DNA from: Ziziphus jujuba | Lineage: Eukaryota; Streptophyta; Magnoliopsida; Rosales; Rhamnaceae | Assembly (NCBI RefSeq): GCF_031755915.1 | Contig: NC_083379.1 | Coordinates: 48,093,501 to 48,157,500 of the forward strand | Length of the DNA stretch: 64,000 nt | Direction: 5' to 3' | Part shown: piece by piece, positions 1-11,089 of the stretch | How positions within the stretch are numbered: position 1 is the first letter of the stretch | Layout of the letters: every line of letters starts with the position of its first letter | Program-made: the position numbers and the translations under genes | Notes under the pieces: generated by a model | What the model was told of the DNA's origin: nothing | The model's database searches: none | The model's input: only the letters and a program-made list of their open reading frames with translations

Positions 1-1313
1 TGCCATCGGACCGAGGACAGACAAGTTTGATATTGGCCATAAGCCGCCCCCCTTCCATGGCCAGGATGAGAGTTTAAGCAGCGGTGCTGTCGGGATGCCG
101 AAGTGACCGTATGCAAGTTTTTTTCTTTAACCTCTCGTCGGATGGTGCTCGGAACGCTGGGTATCGTAGGGCATCACTGGTATATAGTGTGGTGCGTCAG
201 TATTATTTTTCAGATATAAATTTCAAATCCTAAAGTTTTAAAATTGTATTTAAATTAAATGTATTTAATTTATTTTATCACCTATTTCCAATTAGTATTT
301 TTCTATAATGTATTTATTCATATTTTATGTCACTATTTTAAAACAATTTTTTTTAAAATGCATCTTGCCATATTTTTATTATATAGATTGATTGAATATT
401 TCAAAATTAATTTTATAATATTTTTTTATCACTTATTTTACATGATTGTTTGTAATTATTTAAATTATATTTTTGACACTGTTTATTTTAGCTTATTAAA
501 TCAAATGTTACAAATTATGTATTAAATTTCACTTTTATGTTATATTTCACTTTTATGTTATATTTCTTTAATACAAGTATTCTAAATTTATTTTGTTATA
601 TTTTATTCATATTTGGATTATTTAAATTTTTATTAAATTAATTATTCCTTGATTTTTTTGGGGCATAAAATATTGGATTTTGCTAAAATGTTTTAAAAGA
701 GGAACCTTTCCAACGAAGTGAATGGTAAGGGATTTGAGAGAAAATATTATTTTCAATTAATTATTATTTATTTACTTATTTATTCTTAGTTAATCAAGTG
801 TACTATGATTATCGTTACTATTATAATTGTATAGTAGATAGGGTCACTCACTGAGATGATTAGCATCTCATATTTTTAAATTCGTTACCCTAGGTACAAA
901 GATTGATAGACGTTCGTCCGGAGCGAGCTTGATCTTCGTTGCTGTCATATTTCGACAAGTTTTCTTTCTTTTCATTTATTTCTATTGTAATATTTCTTTC
1001 CATCCTTTGTTGTATAACTTCCATACTTAATTGTACCCTATGATGCTCTGTATACTGTATTGAATATATTTTATTAAATACTGTATTAGTTCCCTGTTTA
1101 ATTTATGGAAGTGCTGATTATTGTGGGATTAAATTGTAGTAAAGTGGAGGAATAAGACGGTATATATATAGAAGTGTGAGTGCAGGGAATTTGTAGTAAG
1201 TCCAACCTTTAGGGGAGATTCTGCTGGATTTTCTATTGAAAGGTCCGGTAGGATTTTCCTGGGATCAGGACTTGTCTAGTATTCCGATGAGGGATCTTGG
1301 ACGGATCCTGACA
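1..1313 (+). mobile_element. LTR-A family long terminal repeat, 3' part (cut by window edge)
   Basis: This is the 3' portion of the same long LTR seen at 2698-8501 and 13263-16138. Shared landmarks appear in the same order: the GGGTCACTCAC motif at 841-851, the hairpin TGAGATGattagCATCTCA at 852-870, a CCCTAGG acceptor-like site near 890, a GTAAGTCC motif near 1196 and the terminal GGATCCTGACA ending at 1313. No primer-binding site follows, so this is a 3' LTR or a solo LTR. Its start and left target duplication lie outside the window. Confidence 0.85.
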
Positions 1314-2697
1314 CCAAAGCTTAATTAAATGAATAATGGGTTTGAATAGTGCCATGAAGTTAATGAATAGCCCAGATGCAATATATTGAATTTAATAAGG
1401 AATAAATATTTCTTTATTAAACTAAATTTAATTGAAATTATTTGTTATTTGCACGGATCAATTACTCTGAGCAGGGATTGTAAATTCGTAGTTTTGATAA
1501 GGTTATATTAGTCTGGATTTGGTGGGTATTCTTGTGATATATATGCCAAGACTTACATATTAGTTTAACGTCAATGCTTATCCCCAACCATATAATTTAA
1601 ACGGGGATATCACCTATATCCTATAAACATAACATTCAATTAATTTATCCAGACTAATAATATTTTACAATCTCAATATGAACCAACTAGGTGTACATTT
1701 GACTATATTAAGACTAATCCTTTTAAATTATAAAATAATTAATTTTTTGAAAATTTTTATTAATTTAAAAAATAATTTATTTAAAATCAAAATACAAATA
1801 AATTAAATGAATAGATTAATTATTTTGCTTCATGTTGTTATTTAATATACTTAATATTTATATACATACTATTAAAATAAAAAATTAATTAAAATACCAA
1901 ATTAACACAACAGGTTGCGATTTTAATGCTAAAAGTTATTCTGATGCGATAGTCGAATTTAGAGACTTTAAGGATCGGTATTTAATAATAGCAGAATGGA
2001 ACCCATTGCACGTACAAATGAATTTATGCAATATCTAATATATCATGTGTAACTATGTAATATCTATCATGGGTAAAATATAAAAGGAAACAGTCCGAGT
2101 AACGGGTTTTGCTAAAATATCAGTTTAGTGAGTTTACAAGGCCATAAACATTAGCCATAATTCATGTAATCTGGCCAGTTAGCAAAATATGAACTAAACA
2201 ATGAACTATTAGGATCATTATGAATTCAATGGTATGCCATATCATTGCTATGTTTGTTATTATAAAAACCGTCGTGATGGGTATTGTTTAGGCAAGGAAT
2301 ATATAAGGCCATAGTTATAATGATAATGTATGTAAACATAGTTTATTAATGTAAAATTGTGTCAATTGGCTAATAATTCAAATGAATATATCCAAGCCAT
2401 CCGCAGAACAATAGTAAATTAGCAAAAAATACAATTGATATAAATGAATGTCCCAGCTCATTACTACAACTTAGCAATTGACCTAATTGATTGAGCAGTT
2501 GGCCATGAACATTATTCATCTGTTCATATTGATGGTTAATCACATGCCTATTATTCCTTATTAAATATGATCCTCATGCATATGATCTCGCATGTATATA
2601 ATTGTGTAAACATTAGGGTTTAGTGAACAGTCCACTGGCGTTCATATATTATTTAATGCTGTCCCATTAAACAAATTTTACATATTTGAGGGGTATT
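1314..2697. other. AT-rich spacer between two LTR-A copies
   Basis: I find no gene here. The segment at 2275-2296 is a perfect 22-bp inverted match to 16724-16745, one of several short segments shared among spacers of this window. The last five bases, GTATT at 2693-2697, are the presumed left target site of the element that begins at 2698. The matching right copy cannot be checked because that element has lost its last bases. Confidence 0.6.
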
Positions 2698-3194
2698 TGT
2701 AACACCCCGACCCAAACCACATCGGAATTCGTGTACGTTGACCGAGGTTGACTATTGACCGAGTGGGCAAAAGTTGACTTTTTGTTATAGTTGAAATTTC
2801 TGGTTGACCATGGTACCGTGGCGAAGTGCATGATGCCCCGAGTTCGTAGACTAGTAGCACGTCGAAAACGGAGTTACGGTTTAAAAGTTATGGGTAAAAC
2901 AAGTTGAGGTGCAACTTGTCCAAAAGGTGCCGGGAGTTGACTTTTTATTGTTGTATAATTTTGTTTTGACTTTTGTATGGTTGTAAAGTACTCGTCGATA
3001 TGAGTTCATAGACTAGCGGTACGCTTAAATTGGACATCTGGTTAAAAAGTTATGGATGTGTGAAGTTCGCCAAATACCATAATATTTTATTATATCTGGC
3101 TTAAGTGCACAGTAACGCCATGTGTCGTCACCTGATTGGTCCACGTGGTTGAACAGTATCACCCACGGTGGCTTTTATTTGGCAAAAATGATGG

Positions 3195-3240
3195 GGAGGA
3201 GAGAGAAAGAGAGAGAGGAGAGAGAGAGGGAGAGAGAGAA
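3195..3240 (+). repeat. (GA)n-type microsatellite inside LTR-A
   Basis: This is a run of GAGA interrupted by GGAG and AAAG steps. The same tract recurs at about 13747-13789 in the 3' LTR, so it was part of the LTR before insertion. It creates a long but artificial open frame rich in E and R. Confidence 0.85.
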
Positions 3241-4355
3241 ACGACCGGCCGCTGGGATTGTCAAATTTTCTTGCCAATTCTTGCTACACGCGCCAGCCAG
3301 ATGGGAACGCCTCTCCATTCCCAGCCGAACTTCAAAATTTCACGACCATCGGTCGCCGGACGCGCCCAGATCGAGCCGGCGAAGCTTGACGGCGATTTTC
3401 CCCTCCATCGCCGGCCACCGCCGTTTGACCCATTTTCGGCCATTTTCAGGCCACACGCACCTGACCGGTCTCTCACCCGTGGGAATTCCGGCCTACCCAC
3501 CAAATCTCACGGCCACCGAACCTTCGACGCGTCAGGATCGGAGTATTTTCTGGCGAGGCACCAAAACCTTCAAACCTCGATCTCTTCGTTGTACGGCCTC
3601 CGTTTGCCTCACCGCCGGTCCCGTTGGAACCCTCTCCCCTTGATCTACAAAACCCCCAAAAATCTCCGCTATCGGCCACCGGACGCGCCGCCGCTGGTGA
3701 CGATTGCCGGTGACTCCGGCGGCTCGCCGGAAATCACTGTTCCGGTGAGTACCCAGTTGCACCGCCGGTCCCTCTCCACTAATTCCGACCTCCTGAATCC
3801 AAATTCGGCGTCCTTTCCTCCAATTCGCAACGGTTTGGGAGAATCGAGGAGCTGAATCTCGAAAGCTTTCCGGCAAGATTTCGGCCACCACGGGTCCGAT
3901 CTCCGGGAAGTAAGACCGGATCCGTGATCCTCGTCACTCAAGCTTTGATTCAGTATATTATTCGTAATTTTTGGTTGTCGTTTGTGTTCGCTCCCTGGGT
4001 ACCCATTTGGGAGTTATCCGATTAAAATATTAATATATTTGGTTGGTGTACTGTGGATGTTTTAGGTGCACGTGGGGGTAGTGGAGTTGATCCTGTGGAG
4101 GATCTTAGCTGATATACGTGCTCAAGGTGAGTGACCCACCTTTAAAAATATTTTGGAGCAATTAATTATATTTGATTGGTGTTTAATTGATATTTGGAAT
4201 TATGCTCATGTGGTGCAATTTAATTATAATTGTGAAAAATTATTATTTTATTGTGATCTAATTTTATTTATTACGCATGAGCAATGTATTTTCAGTAATA
4301 AATCATATGTGGTTTTTGTAACACCCCGTCCCGAGCCATGTCGGAATTTTCGCAC

Positions 4356-4436
4356 GTTGACCGAGGTTGACTGTTGACCGTTGACCGAATGGGGTCAAAA
4401 GTTGACTTTTTGATCCGATTGGAATTCTAAGTTGAC
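4356..4436 (+). promoter_or_regulatory. TTGAC (W-box core) cluster at the start of LTR-A
   Basis: Six TTGAC cores on the plus strand plus one GTCAA lie within about 80 bp. The same cluster begins the other LTR-A copies (about 2738-2810, 13300-13375 and the reverse complement at about 21595-21660). TTGAC is the core of the W-box bound by WRKY factors. Function here is inferred from motif density only. Confidence 0.5.
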
Positions 4437-6705
4437 TGAGGTACGATAACGAAGTACACGTTGGCACAAGTTCGTAGACTAGTAGCACGTTCAAAACGGA
4501 GCTACGGTTTGGAAGTTATGAGTAAAGCAAATTAAGGTCCAAACTGTCCAAGGGGTACCGAAGTTGACTTTTTATTCATGCAAAGTTGAGCGTTGACTCA
4601 TGCATGGTTGTGAAGTGCTCATTGATACGAGTTCGTAGACTAGCGGCACGTCCGATTTGGACATATGGTTTGAAAGTTATGGACTTGTAGAGTTTTTTTT
4701 AAATACTGTCTTATTTTAATATTATTATTTTTAAACGTGTAACGATGTGCCACGTGTGACTTAATGAAGGTGATCATGTGTCACCATGTTGAGAAGCCAC
4801 ATGTCAACCATGTGTAATATCAAATTATTTTATTATTATTTTAAATAATAATATTATTATTTAATTATTTAATTATTTTTATTTTATTTTATTTTATTTT
4901 TTTCTTTTTCTTTTTCTTTTCTTTTCCCCCACGTGGGAAAAAAGGGGACCCAGCCCCGTTCTGTTCTTCTTCTTCCTCTTCTTCTTCTTCTTTTCTTCTT
5001 CCTTTCCCTTCCTTTCTCGCTCTCGGCCTCACCGTCTTTTTAAATTCCGGCCACCCATTGCCCACACGCGTCGGCCAGTGACGAGCGGAGGGAGGAGGCG
5101 AGCTCGGCCGCCAATTTTCACGGTCACCGGCCGCCGGACGCGCCCCGATCGGGCCGGAGAAGCTGCCGGCCGGAAAAATTTCTCTCTCCTCTTTTCTTGT
5201 GTTTTCTGGCCAGCCCAGTCCAAATTAAACCTCCTATCCCCCTATTTTGGGTCCTCTGAGTTCAAATATGGCCTCCAATCTCAAAAATTTGAAGCGGTTT
5301 GCGAGATACGAGAAATTTGAAGCTTTCCGGCCACCTCCGGCGGAATTGGGGTCGATGGAGATCGGATTTGTAATCCTCATCGCTCAAGCTTCGATTCGGT
5401 ATATTATTCGACTATTTTGGATAACGTTTGTGTTTGACCCCCCAGGTACCGGGTATTATTTACCCGAATAAAATATTAATTTATTTGACTGTGTGTGAAT
5501 TGTGTTCTAGGAGCACCGGTGAGTCGTGGAATTGATCCCATGGTGGATCATGGTTTAATTGCATACTCCAGGTGAGTGACCCACCTTTAATAAATATTTT
5601 GGGGTAATTAATTATATTTAATTGCTGTTAAATTGGTATCTGAAATTATGCTCATGTGGTGGAATTTAAATATAGTCGGGAAAAAATATTATTTTATATA
5701 TATATTTACCCATTGGTGCTAAATGGAATTTTTGGGTTATTAAGAAATCCCCGATTTTTATTATTGTGATTAAATGGTATTTATTACACATGAGCAAGTA
5801 TTTTCAGTAATTCGTTGTGTTTAGATTTTATATTATTTTTGGGCATAATTGGTTTGAATATTTTAAGAAAATTATTTGTTCAAATTGGTGGTTTAATTTT
5901 ATAAATTATGCCCGCGGTATTTGAATTGTTAAACCTCGTGTTACGAAAAAAAAATTATGGTTTATTTGTTATCGATGTTTTCGTACCGGTTTGTTAAATA
6001 AAAATATGTGGGATGGTAAGTGTGAAATTTTGATATATTTCCCACGGTAATTTTGGAAAACGGTACAGTTGGTTTAATAACTATTTTAGACGCATTCACA
6101 CAGTATTGGTGTTCTGGTATATGTATATGTGGTTTAGCGCGCAAGTATTATTATTTCACCCGTGAGTTGCCATTGGACCGTGGGCAGGCAAGTTTGTTAT
6201 TGGCCACAGCCGCCCCCCTCCTTGGCCGGGATGATGGTTTCAGCAGCGGTACTGTCGGGACGCCGAAGTGCCGTTTGCAAGTTTCTCTCTTTAATCTCCC
6301 CGCCAGTCGGTGCTCAGGACGCTGGGTATTGGAGGGCATCACTGGTATATGGTGTGGTGCGTCAAGTACAAATTTTTCGAATAAAAATTTCAAACCCCAA
6401 AGAGTACAAAATTATTTATAATTAATTCATTGTAGTTTATTTATATTTGGGGTATTTATTTATTTATTTGTTGTTTATTAAATTATTTGGTCCTTTGGTT
6501 TTCGGGAAGTACGAGTATCGGGTTTTGTGAAAATGTTTTAACAGGGGAACATTTCCAACGGAGTGAATAGTGAGGGTTTTGAGAGAAAGTATTACCTTCA
6601 AATGTTTATTTATTTATTTATTTAATTGTTCGGTATTGATTAATTAAATCCCTTTATTTGGTATATTATTAATATTAAAGGTGGTCAGTAGATAGGGTCA
6701 CTCAC

Positions 6706-6724
6706 TGAGATGATTAGCATCTCA
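6706..6724 (+). other. Conserved 7-bp-stem hairpin in LTR-A
   Basis: TGAGATGattagCATCTCA is a perfect 7-bp stem with a 5-nt loop. It is retained at 852-870, 8043-8061 and 19306-19324 (minus), and with one change at 15694-15712. It always directly follows GGGTCACTCAC and precedes a CCCTAGG-type acceptor-like site by about 20-30 nt. Confidence 0.8.
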
Positions 6725-8503
6725 CGCTCTTAAATTCCGTTCCCCTAGGTTCAGGTTGGAGACGTTGATTGTCCGGGGCGAGCCCAACATCTCAGTTCGT
6801 TGCCGAAAGTTCAAGAAGTATTTCTTCCCTTTTTCCTCTCTATCTTGTATTGCTTCCTTATCTGTCATTTTATAAATTCCACAGTTATTGGTATAATGCT
6901 CTGTATACTGTATTGGACCTGTAGTTGTTAGTTATGCACTGGATTGCTGTTATTATTTCGAAGTGCTGAAAAATTGTGAAATCAATTTGTAGTATTGTGG
7001 GAGGAATAAGGGGATGAATATAGAAGTGTGTTTTCAGTGCAGGTAATTTTTGGTAAGTCCTACCCTTAGGGGAGGTGCTGTCGGATTTTTCGTTGGAAGG
7101 TTCGGTGGTATTTCCTTGGGATCAGGGCTTGTCTAGGGTTCCGGGGAGGAATTCTGGACGGGTCCTGATAGTTTTAATATTATTTTTTTTGGGCATAATT
7201 GGTTTAAATAATTTAAGGAAATTATTTGTTTAAATTGGTAGTTTAAATTTTATAATTATGCCTGTGGAATGTTATTTGCTGAACCTCGTGTTACAAGAAA
7301 AATTATTTTTATATTGTTATCGATGGTTTCGTACCAGGTATGTTAAAGGAAAATATGTGGGATGGTAAATTGGAGAACTGGTATATTTCCCACGGTAATT
7401 TTGGAAAAGCGGTTCTATAATAATTAATTTCATAATTATTTTAGACGCACTCATACAGTATTGGTGCTCCGGTGTATATGTGGTTAGCGTGCAAGTTATT
7501 ATGTCTCCTATGAGTTGCCATTGGACCGAGGGCAGGCAAGTTTGATATTGGCCACAGCCGCCCCCCTCCTTGGTCGGGATGACGGTTTCAGCAGCGGTAA
7601 TGTCGGGACGCCAAAGTGCCGTTTGCAAGTTTCTCTCTTTAACCCTCCGCCAGTCGGTGCTCGGGACGCTGGGTATCGGAGGGCATCACTGGTATATGGT
7701 GTGGTGCGTCAAGTATAAATTTTTGGATGGAAATTTCAAACCCCAAAGTGTTCAAAATTATTTATTATATTTTATTACATTTTAATTATATTTGGGGTAT
7801 TTATTTATTTATTGTTTATTAAATTATTTGATTCCTTGGTTTTCGGAAAATATGAATATCGGGTTTTGTGAAAATGTTTTAAAAAGGGAACATTTCCAAC
7901 GGAGTGAATAGTGAGAGTTTGGAGAGAAATTATTACTTTCAATTGTTATTATTATTCATTTATTTAATTGTTGGTATTAATTAAATTCCTTTATTTGTTA
8001 TATGATAAATATTAAAAGTGTTAAGTAGATAGGGTCACTCACTGAGATGATTAGCATCTCACGTTTTTAAATTCCGTTCCCTTAGGTGCAAAGGGTGGTA
8101 GACGTTCTTCCGTAGTGAACCAAATCTCTACCGCTATCGTAGTTTGAGAAGTACCTTTGTATTTGTTTATTTCAATTGTAATATTTCTTTCATCCTTGTT
8201 GTATTTTATGCTTAATAGTACTTTATGAAGCTCTGTATACTGTTCTGGACATTTATGTATTATTTATGTACTGGATTACTGTTATTCATGTGAAGTGCTG
8301 TAAAATTGTGGAATCAATTTGTAGTATTGTGGAAGGAATAATGGGATGAATTTAGAAGTGAGTTTTCAGTGCAGGAAATTATGGTAAGTCCAACCCTTAG
8401 GAGAGGTTCTGCTGGATTTTCCTTTGGAGGGTCCGGTAGAGTTTTCCTAGGATCAGGGCTTGTCTAGGGTTCCGGTGAGGAATTTTGGACGGGTCCTGAC
8501 AGT

Positions 8504-8515
8504 TGGTATCAGATC
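8504..8515 (+). other. Primer-binding site, initiator tRNA-Met type
   Basis: TGGTATCAGATC lies two bases after the LTR end. TGGTATCAGAGC is the standard plant LTR-element sequence complementary to the 3' end of initiator tRNA-Met; one position differs near its end. Confidence 0.85.
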
Positions 8516-8642
8516 ATCGGTTCTTATAATCCTAAGGGACTGTGTATTGCTGTACAGCCCATCCGTAAATTTCTCTCTTTTGTAATCGTGCTTAAGTGTC
8601 TCTGTTTCTAAACTCCTGTTTGTTTCCTCAGAATCTACTACG

Positions 8643-9780
8643 ATGCGTAGGCGAGACTGACATAGTACTCTGAAACACTCAGCTGAGAGTTCCGGGAGTC
8701 GATCGAGCTTTAGGCAACTTGTCTCTCAACTAACTCGAGCCTTAGAAGGTTCAAGCTCTAGTAATCAATCCGTGAATCAGGCTCGACGTTTGGGAGCCAT
8801 GAATTTCGATGGAAGCCAAGGCCCAGCTGCAGCAATGAATTGGCTATCCAACATGGAGAAGATCCTAGAAGAGGGGATGCAGTGCCCTGACGAGGATATG
8901 GTGAGAATCTTTGGTTTCATGTTAGAAGGAGACGCCCGGAAGTGGTGGAAAGTAGAAAAGACTCGCAGAATGCATACGTGGGATTAGTTTATGGTTGCCT
9001 TCACTACTGAGTATTATCTTCTTGCCTACTGTGAGGCAAGAAGGAGAGAGTTCGAGGAACTGCGACAGGGGAACATGACTGTGTCCGAGTATGAGAGAAG
9101 GTTTCGGGAACTATCCGAATTCTGCATGCACATGATTCCCGACAATCATGCGAAGAAGGTGAGGTTCATAGACAGCTTGAATGAAAACATAGCCCTCACC
9201 CTTGCTGGATCAGTACATCCCACTTATCAGTCCGCCAGGGATGCAGTGCTGAAGCTAGAGAGACAGGTGGAGATGCGTAAACCCTCGAGTCGTAGATCAT
9301 TCGAAGGTTCATATAGTGGAGCACCAAGCCAGGAATTGTCCAAGAAGAGCCATAGTTCAGGCTCATTGGGTAGTGGTGGACCGAGCCCACGAGGCAGATT
9401 TCAGCGGAGAGGCAGTTATTGTATGCCCCAGTCAGCTCGCCATTCGATCAGTGGGGATACAAGCTCGTATTAGCAGTCGTACTTTGGTTCTGCGCGAATT
9501 TGCCCAATTTGTAAGAGGAAGCATTATGGGCAGTGTCAGATGGATGGTTTATGTTTTCAGTGTGGGCAGCCAGACCACATAAGGAGGGAATGCCCTTATG
9601 GTAGTGGCAACATGCCAGGGGTAGGTCGGCGAGCACAGCATACTGGTGTATTTCAGGGTCAGAGTTCCCAGGGGAGTCAAGCAGTAGGAGGTTCTTCGGG
9701 ATCAGCTAAACCGTCTGCAGGATCGAGTCAAGGTAGAGGAAAAAAGCCCCAGCAAACAGGTCAAGGTCGAGTGTTTGCTA
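8643..9780 (+). pseudogene. gag: Tekay-like gag (capsid and zinc knuckles), broken
   Basis: Gag forms the virus-like particle and binds element RNA. The frame opens at an ATG at 8643 and stays in phase to the pol frameshift near 10573, but has in-frame stops at 8658 (TGA), 8985 (TAG) and 9471 (TAG). The capsid-type core (MNWLSNMEKI, then ARKWW, then TVSEYERRFRELS) spans about 8830-9270. A basic, serine/glycine-rich linker follows. Two zinc knuckles end the region: a CX2CX3HX3C form near 9495-9540 and a canonical CX2CX4HX4C (CFQCGQPDHIRREC) near 9552-9593. All gag and pol parts share one frame, so gag-pol was a single polyprotein. The stops look like single C-to-T or G-to-A changes. Confidence 0.88.
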
Positions 9781-9989
9781 TGATGCAGCAGGAAGCCCGG
9801 ACCACACCTGACGTTGTTACAGGTACTTTGAATATTTTTGGTAATGACGCACGTATGCTTATAGACCCGGGAGCAACACATTCATTCATCTCAAGGGAAT
9901 TTGTCACTCGGGTCGGTATGACCCCTACTCCTTTAGAATGTCTATTAGAAATAACCACTCCTGCAGGAGAATCCTTGTGGCCCAGCTAG
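9781..9989 (+). pseudogene. Retroviral-type aspartic protease domain, active site altered
   Basis: This domain would cut the gag-pol polyprotein. The motif LIDPGATHSFI at about 9858-9890 corresponds to the D-S/T-G-A active site of retrotransposon aspartic proteases. The Ser/Thr is replaced by Pro (CCG at 9867-9869), which should abolish activity. The frame continues from gag without a break and ends at a TAG at 9987, after which the same frame continues into the RT linker. Family identity is firm; loss of function is inferred from the substitution. Confidence 0.85.
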
Positions 9990-11089
9990 TTGATCAAGGA
10001 GTGTTTCTTCTGCATCGAAGATCAAGTGATTGAAGCAGACTTGATCCTGTTGGATCTATCTGGACTTGATGTAATCTTGTGCATGGATTGGTTGGCAAGG
10101 AACCATGCATCCGTAGATTGTTTTAGCAAAGAAGTTACGTTTAGGAGGCCAGGTTTGCCTGAAGTGGTATTCCGTGGGGAAGTTGGGAGGCCTTTGCCGA
10201 GATTGATATCTACCCTCACCGCCAAGAAGCTACTGAATAAGGGTTGCCAAGGGTATTTAGCTCATGTGATAGATACCCGAGTAAGTGGGGTCAAATTGGA
10301 AGACATGCCCATTGTGCGGGATTTTCTGGATGTGTTTCCTGAGGAGTTACCAGGATTGCTTCCGGAAAAGAAAGTTGACTTTCCCATTGAATTAATTCCG
10401 GGTACCGTGCCTATTTCTCTACCACCGTATCGGATGGCTCCAGCGGAGTTAAGGGAGCTAAAGGTCCAATTGCAAGATTTGGTAGATAAGGGGTTTATTA
10501 GACCAAGCATATCACCATGGGGAGTTCCAGTTTTGTTTGTGAAGAAAAAAGATGGTAGTCTAAGACTGTGCATTCGACTACCGACAACTTAATAAGGTAA
10601 CCATCCCTAATCGCTATCCGTTGCCAAGGATAGATGATCTATTTTACCAACTCCAAGGTGCCAAAGTGTTTTCCAAGATCGACTTGAGATCTGGATACCA
10701 TCAGTTAAAGATCCGAGAGTTGGACATTCCTAAGACTGCCTTTAGGATGAGGTACGGACATTATGAATTCCTAGTGATGTCATTCGGACTCACCAATGCC
10801 CCAGCAGCTTTTATAGATTTGATGAACCGGGTGTTTCGTCCGTACTTGGATCATTTTGTCATTGTATTTATAGATAACATCCTGATCTATTCTAGGAGCC
10901 AAGAAGAGCACGTGAGGCATTTGAAGAGAGTGCTCCAAACCCTAAGGCAGCATCAGCTATATGCTAAATTCAACAAGTGTGAGTTCTGGTTGAATCAAGT
11001 GGGTTTTCTCGGACATATCGTGTCAGCCGAAGGCATCTATGTGGACCCTGATAAGGTGAAGGCAGTGTTGAGTTGGGAGCCCTACCACT
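9990..11089 (+). pseudogene. Reverse transcriptase domain, frameshifted, active site mutated
   Basis: This is a Ty3/gypsy reverse transcriptase. The linker includes DVILCMDWL near 10070. RT fingers begin near 10330 (VFPEELPGL), and [18 protein letters not shown] lies at about 10510-10565. A single-base insertion near 10573-10576 shifts the frame. It resumes as DYRQLNKV and continues through [12 protein letters not shown] (about 10670-10710), the palm and VGFLGHIVS (about 11000). The catalytic motif reads FIDNILIYS instead of FIDDILIYS, so the second aspartate codon (10876-10878) is AAC, a G-to-A change. A second insertion near 11080 shifts the frame again just before the RT-RNase H connection. 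Confidence 0.9.

Larger units (their letters stand above)
4317..7170 (+). mobile_element. Solo LTR of an LTR-A subfamily nested in the 5' LTR
   Basis: It starts TGTAACACCCCGTCCCGAGC at 4317 and ends GGGTCCTGATA at 7170, with a perfect 5-bp target duplication GTTTT at 4312-4316 and 7171-7175. It is 2854 bp long with no internal region. The host LTR resumes exactly at 7171, as the uninterrupted 3' LTR near 14822 shows. It belongs to a subfamily that replaces the GA microsatellite with CTT/TTTTC tracts (about 4870-5000) and a CCCACGTGGG palindrome near 4929. Solo LTRs arise by recombination between the two LTRs of an element. The terminal CA has become TA. Confidence 0.93.
2698..8501 (+). repeat. 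5' LTR of the Tekay-like element, split by a nested solo LTR
   Basis: The LTR starts TGTAACACCCCG at 2698 and ends GGGTCCTGACA at 8501, directly followed by the primer-binding site. It is interrupted at 4317-7170. With one copy of the GTTTT duplication removed it is about 2945 bp, close to the 2876 bp of the 3' LTR. It contains a TTGAC-rich first segment, a GA-rich microsatellite (3195-3240), a CpG-rich core (about 3240-3950), and splice-like motifs: TTTTAGGTGCACG near 4064, AAGGTGAGT at 4125-4133 and TTAGGTGC near 8083. Confidence 0.88.

Noticed and set aside
259..525. 88-codon open frame rich in F, Y, I and L
   Set aside because: It lies inside the AT-rich part of an LTR-A copy, and its composition follows the base content. 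The homologous stretch in other copies is not open.
3122..3941. Overlapping long open frames on both strands in the GC-rich LTR core
   Set aside because: The same frames recur in the 3' LTR with indels that break them, no domain is visible and both strands are open, as expected for GC-rich DNA with few stops. Treated as LTR sequence.
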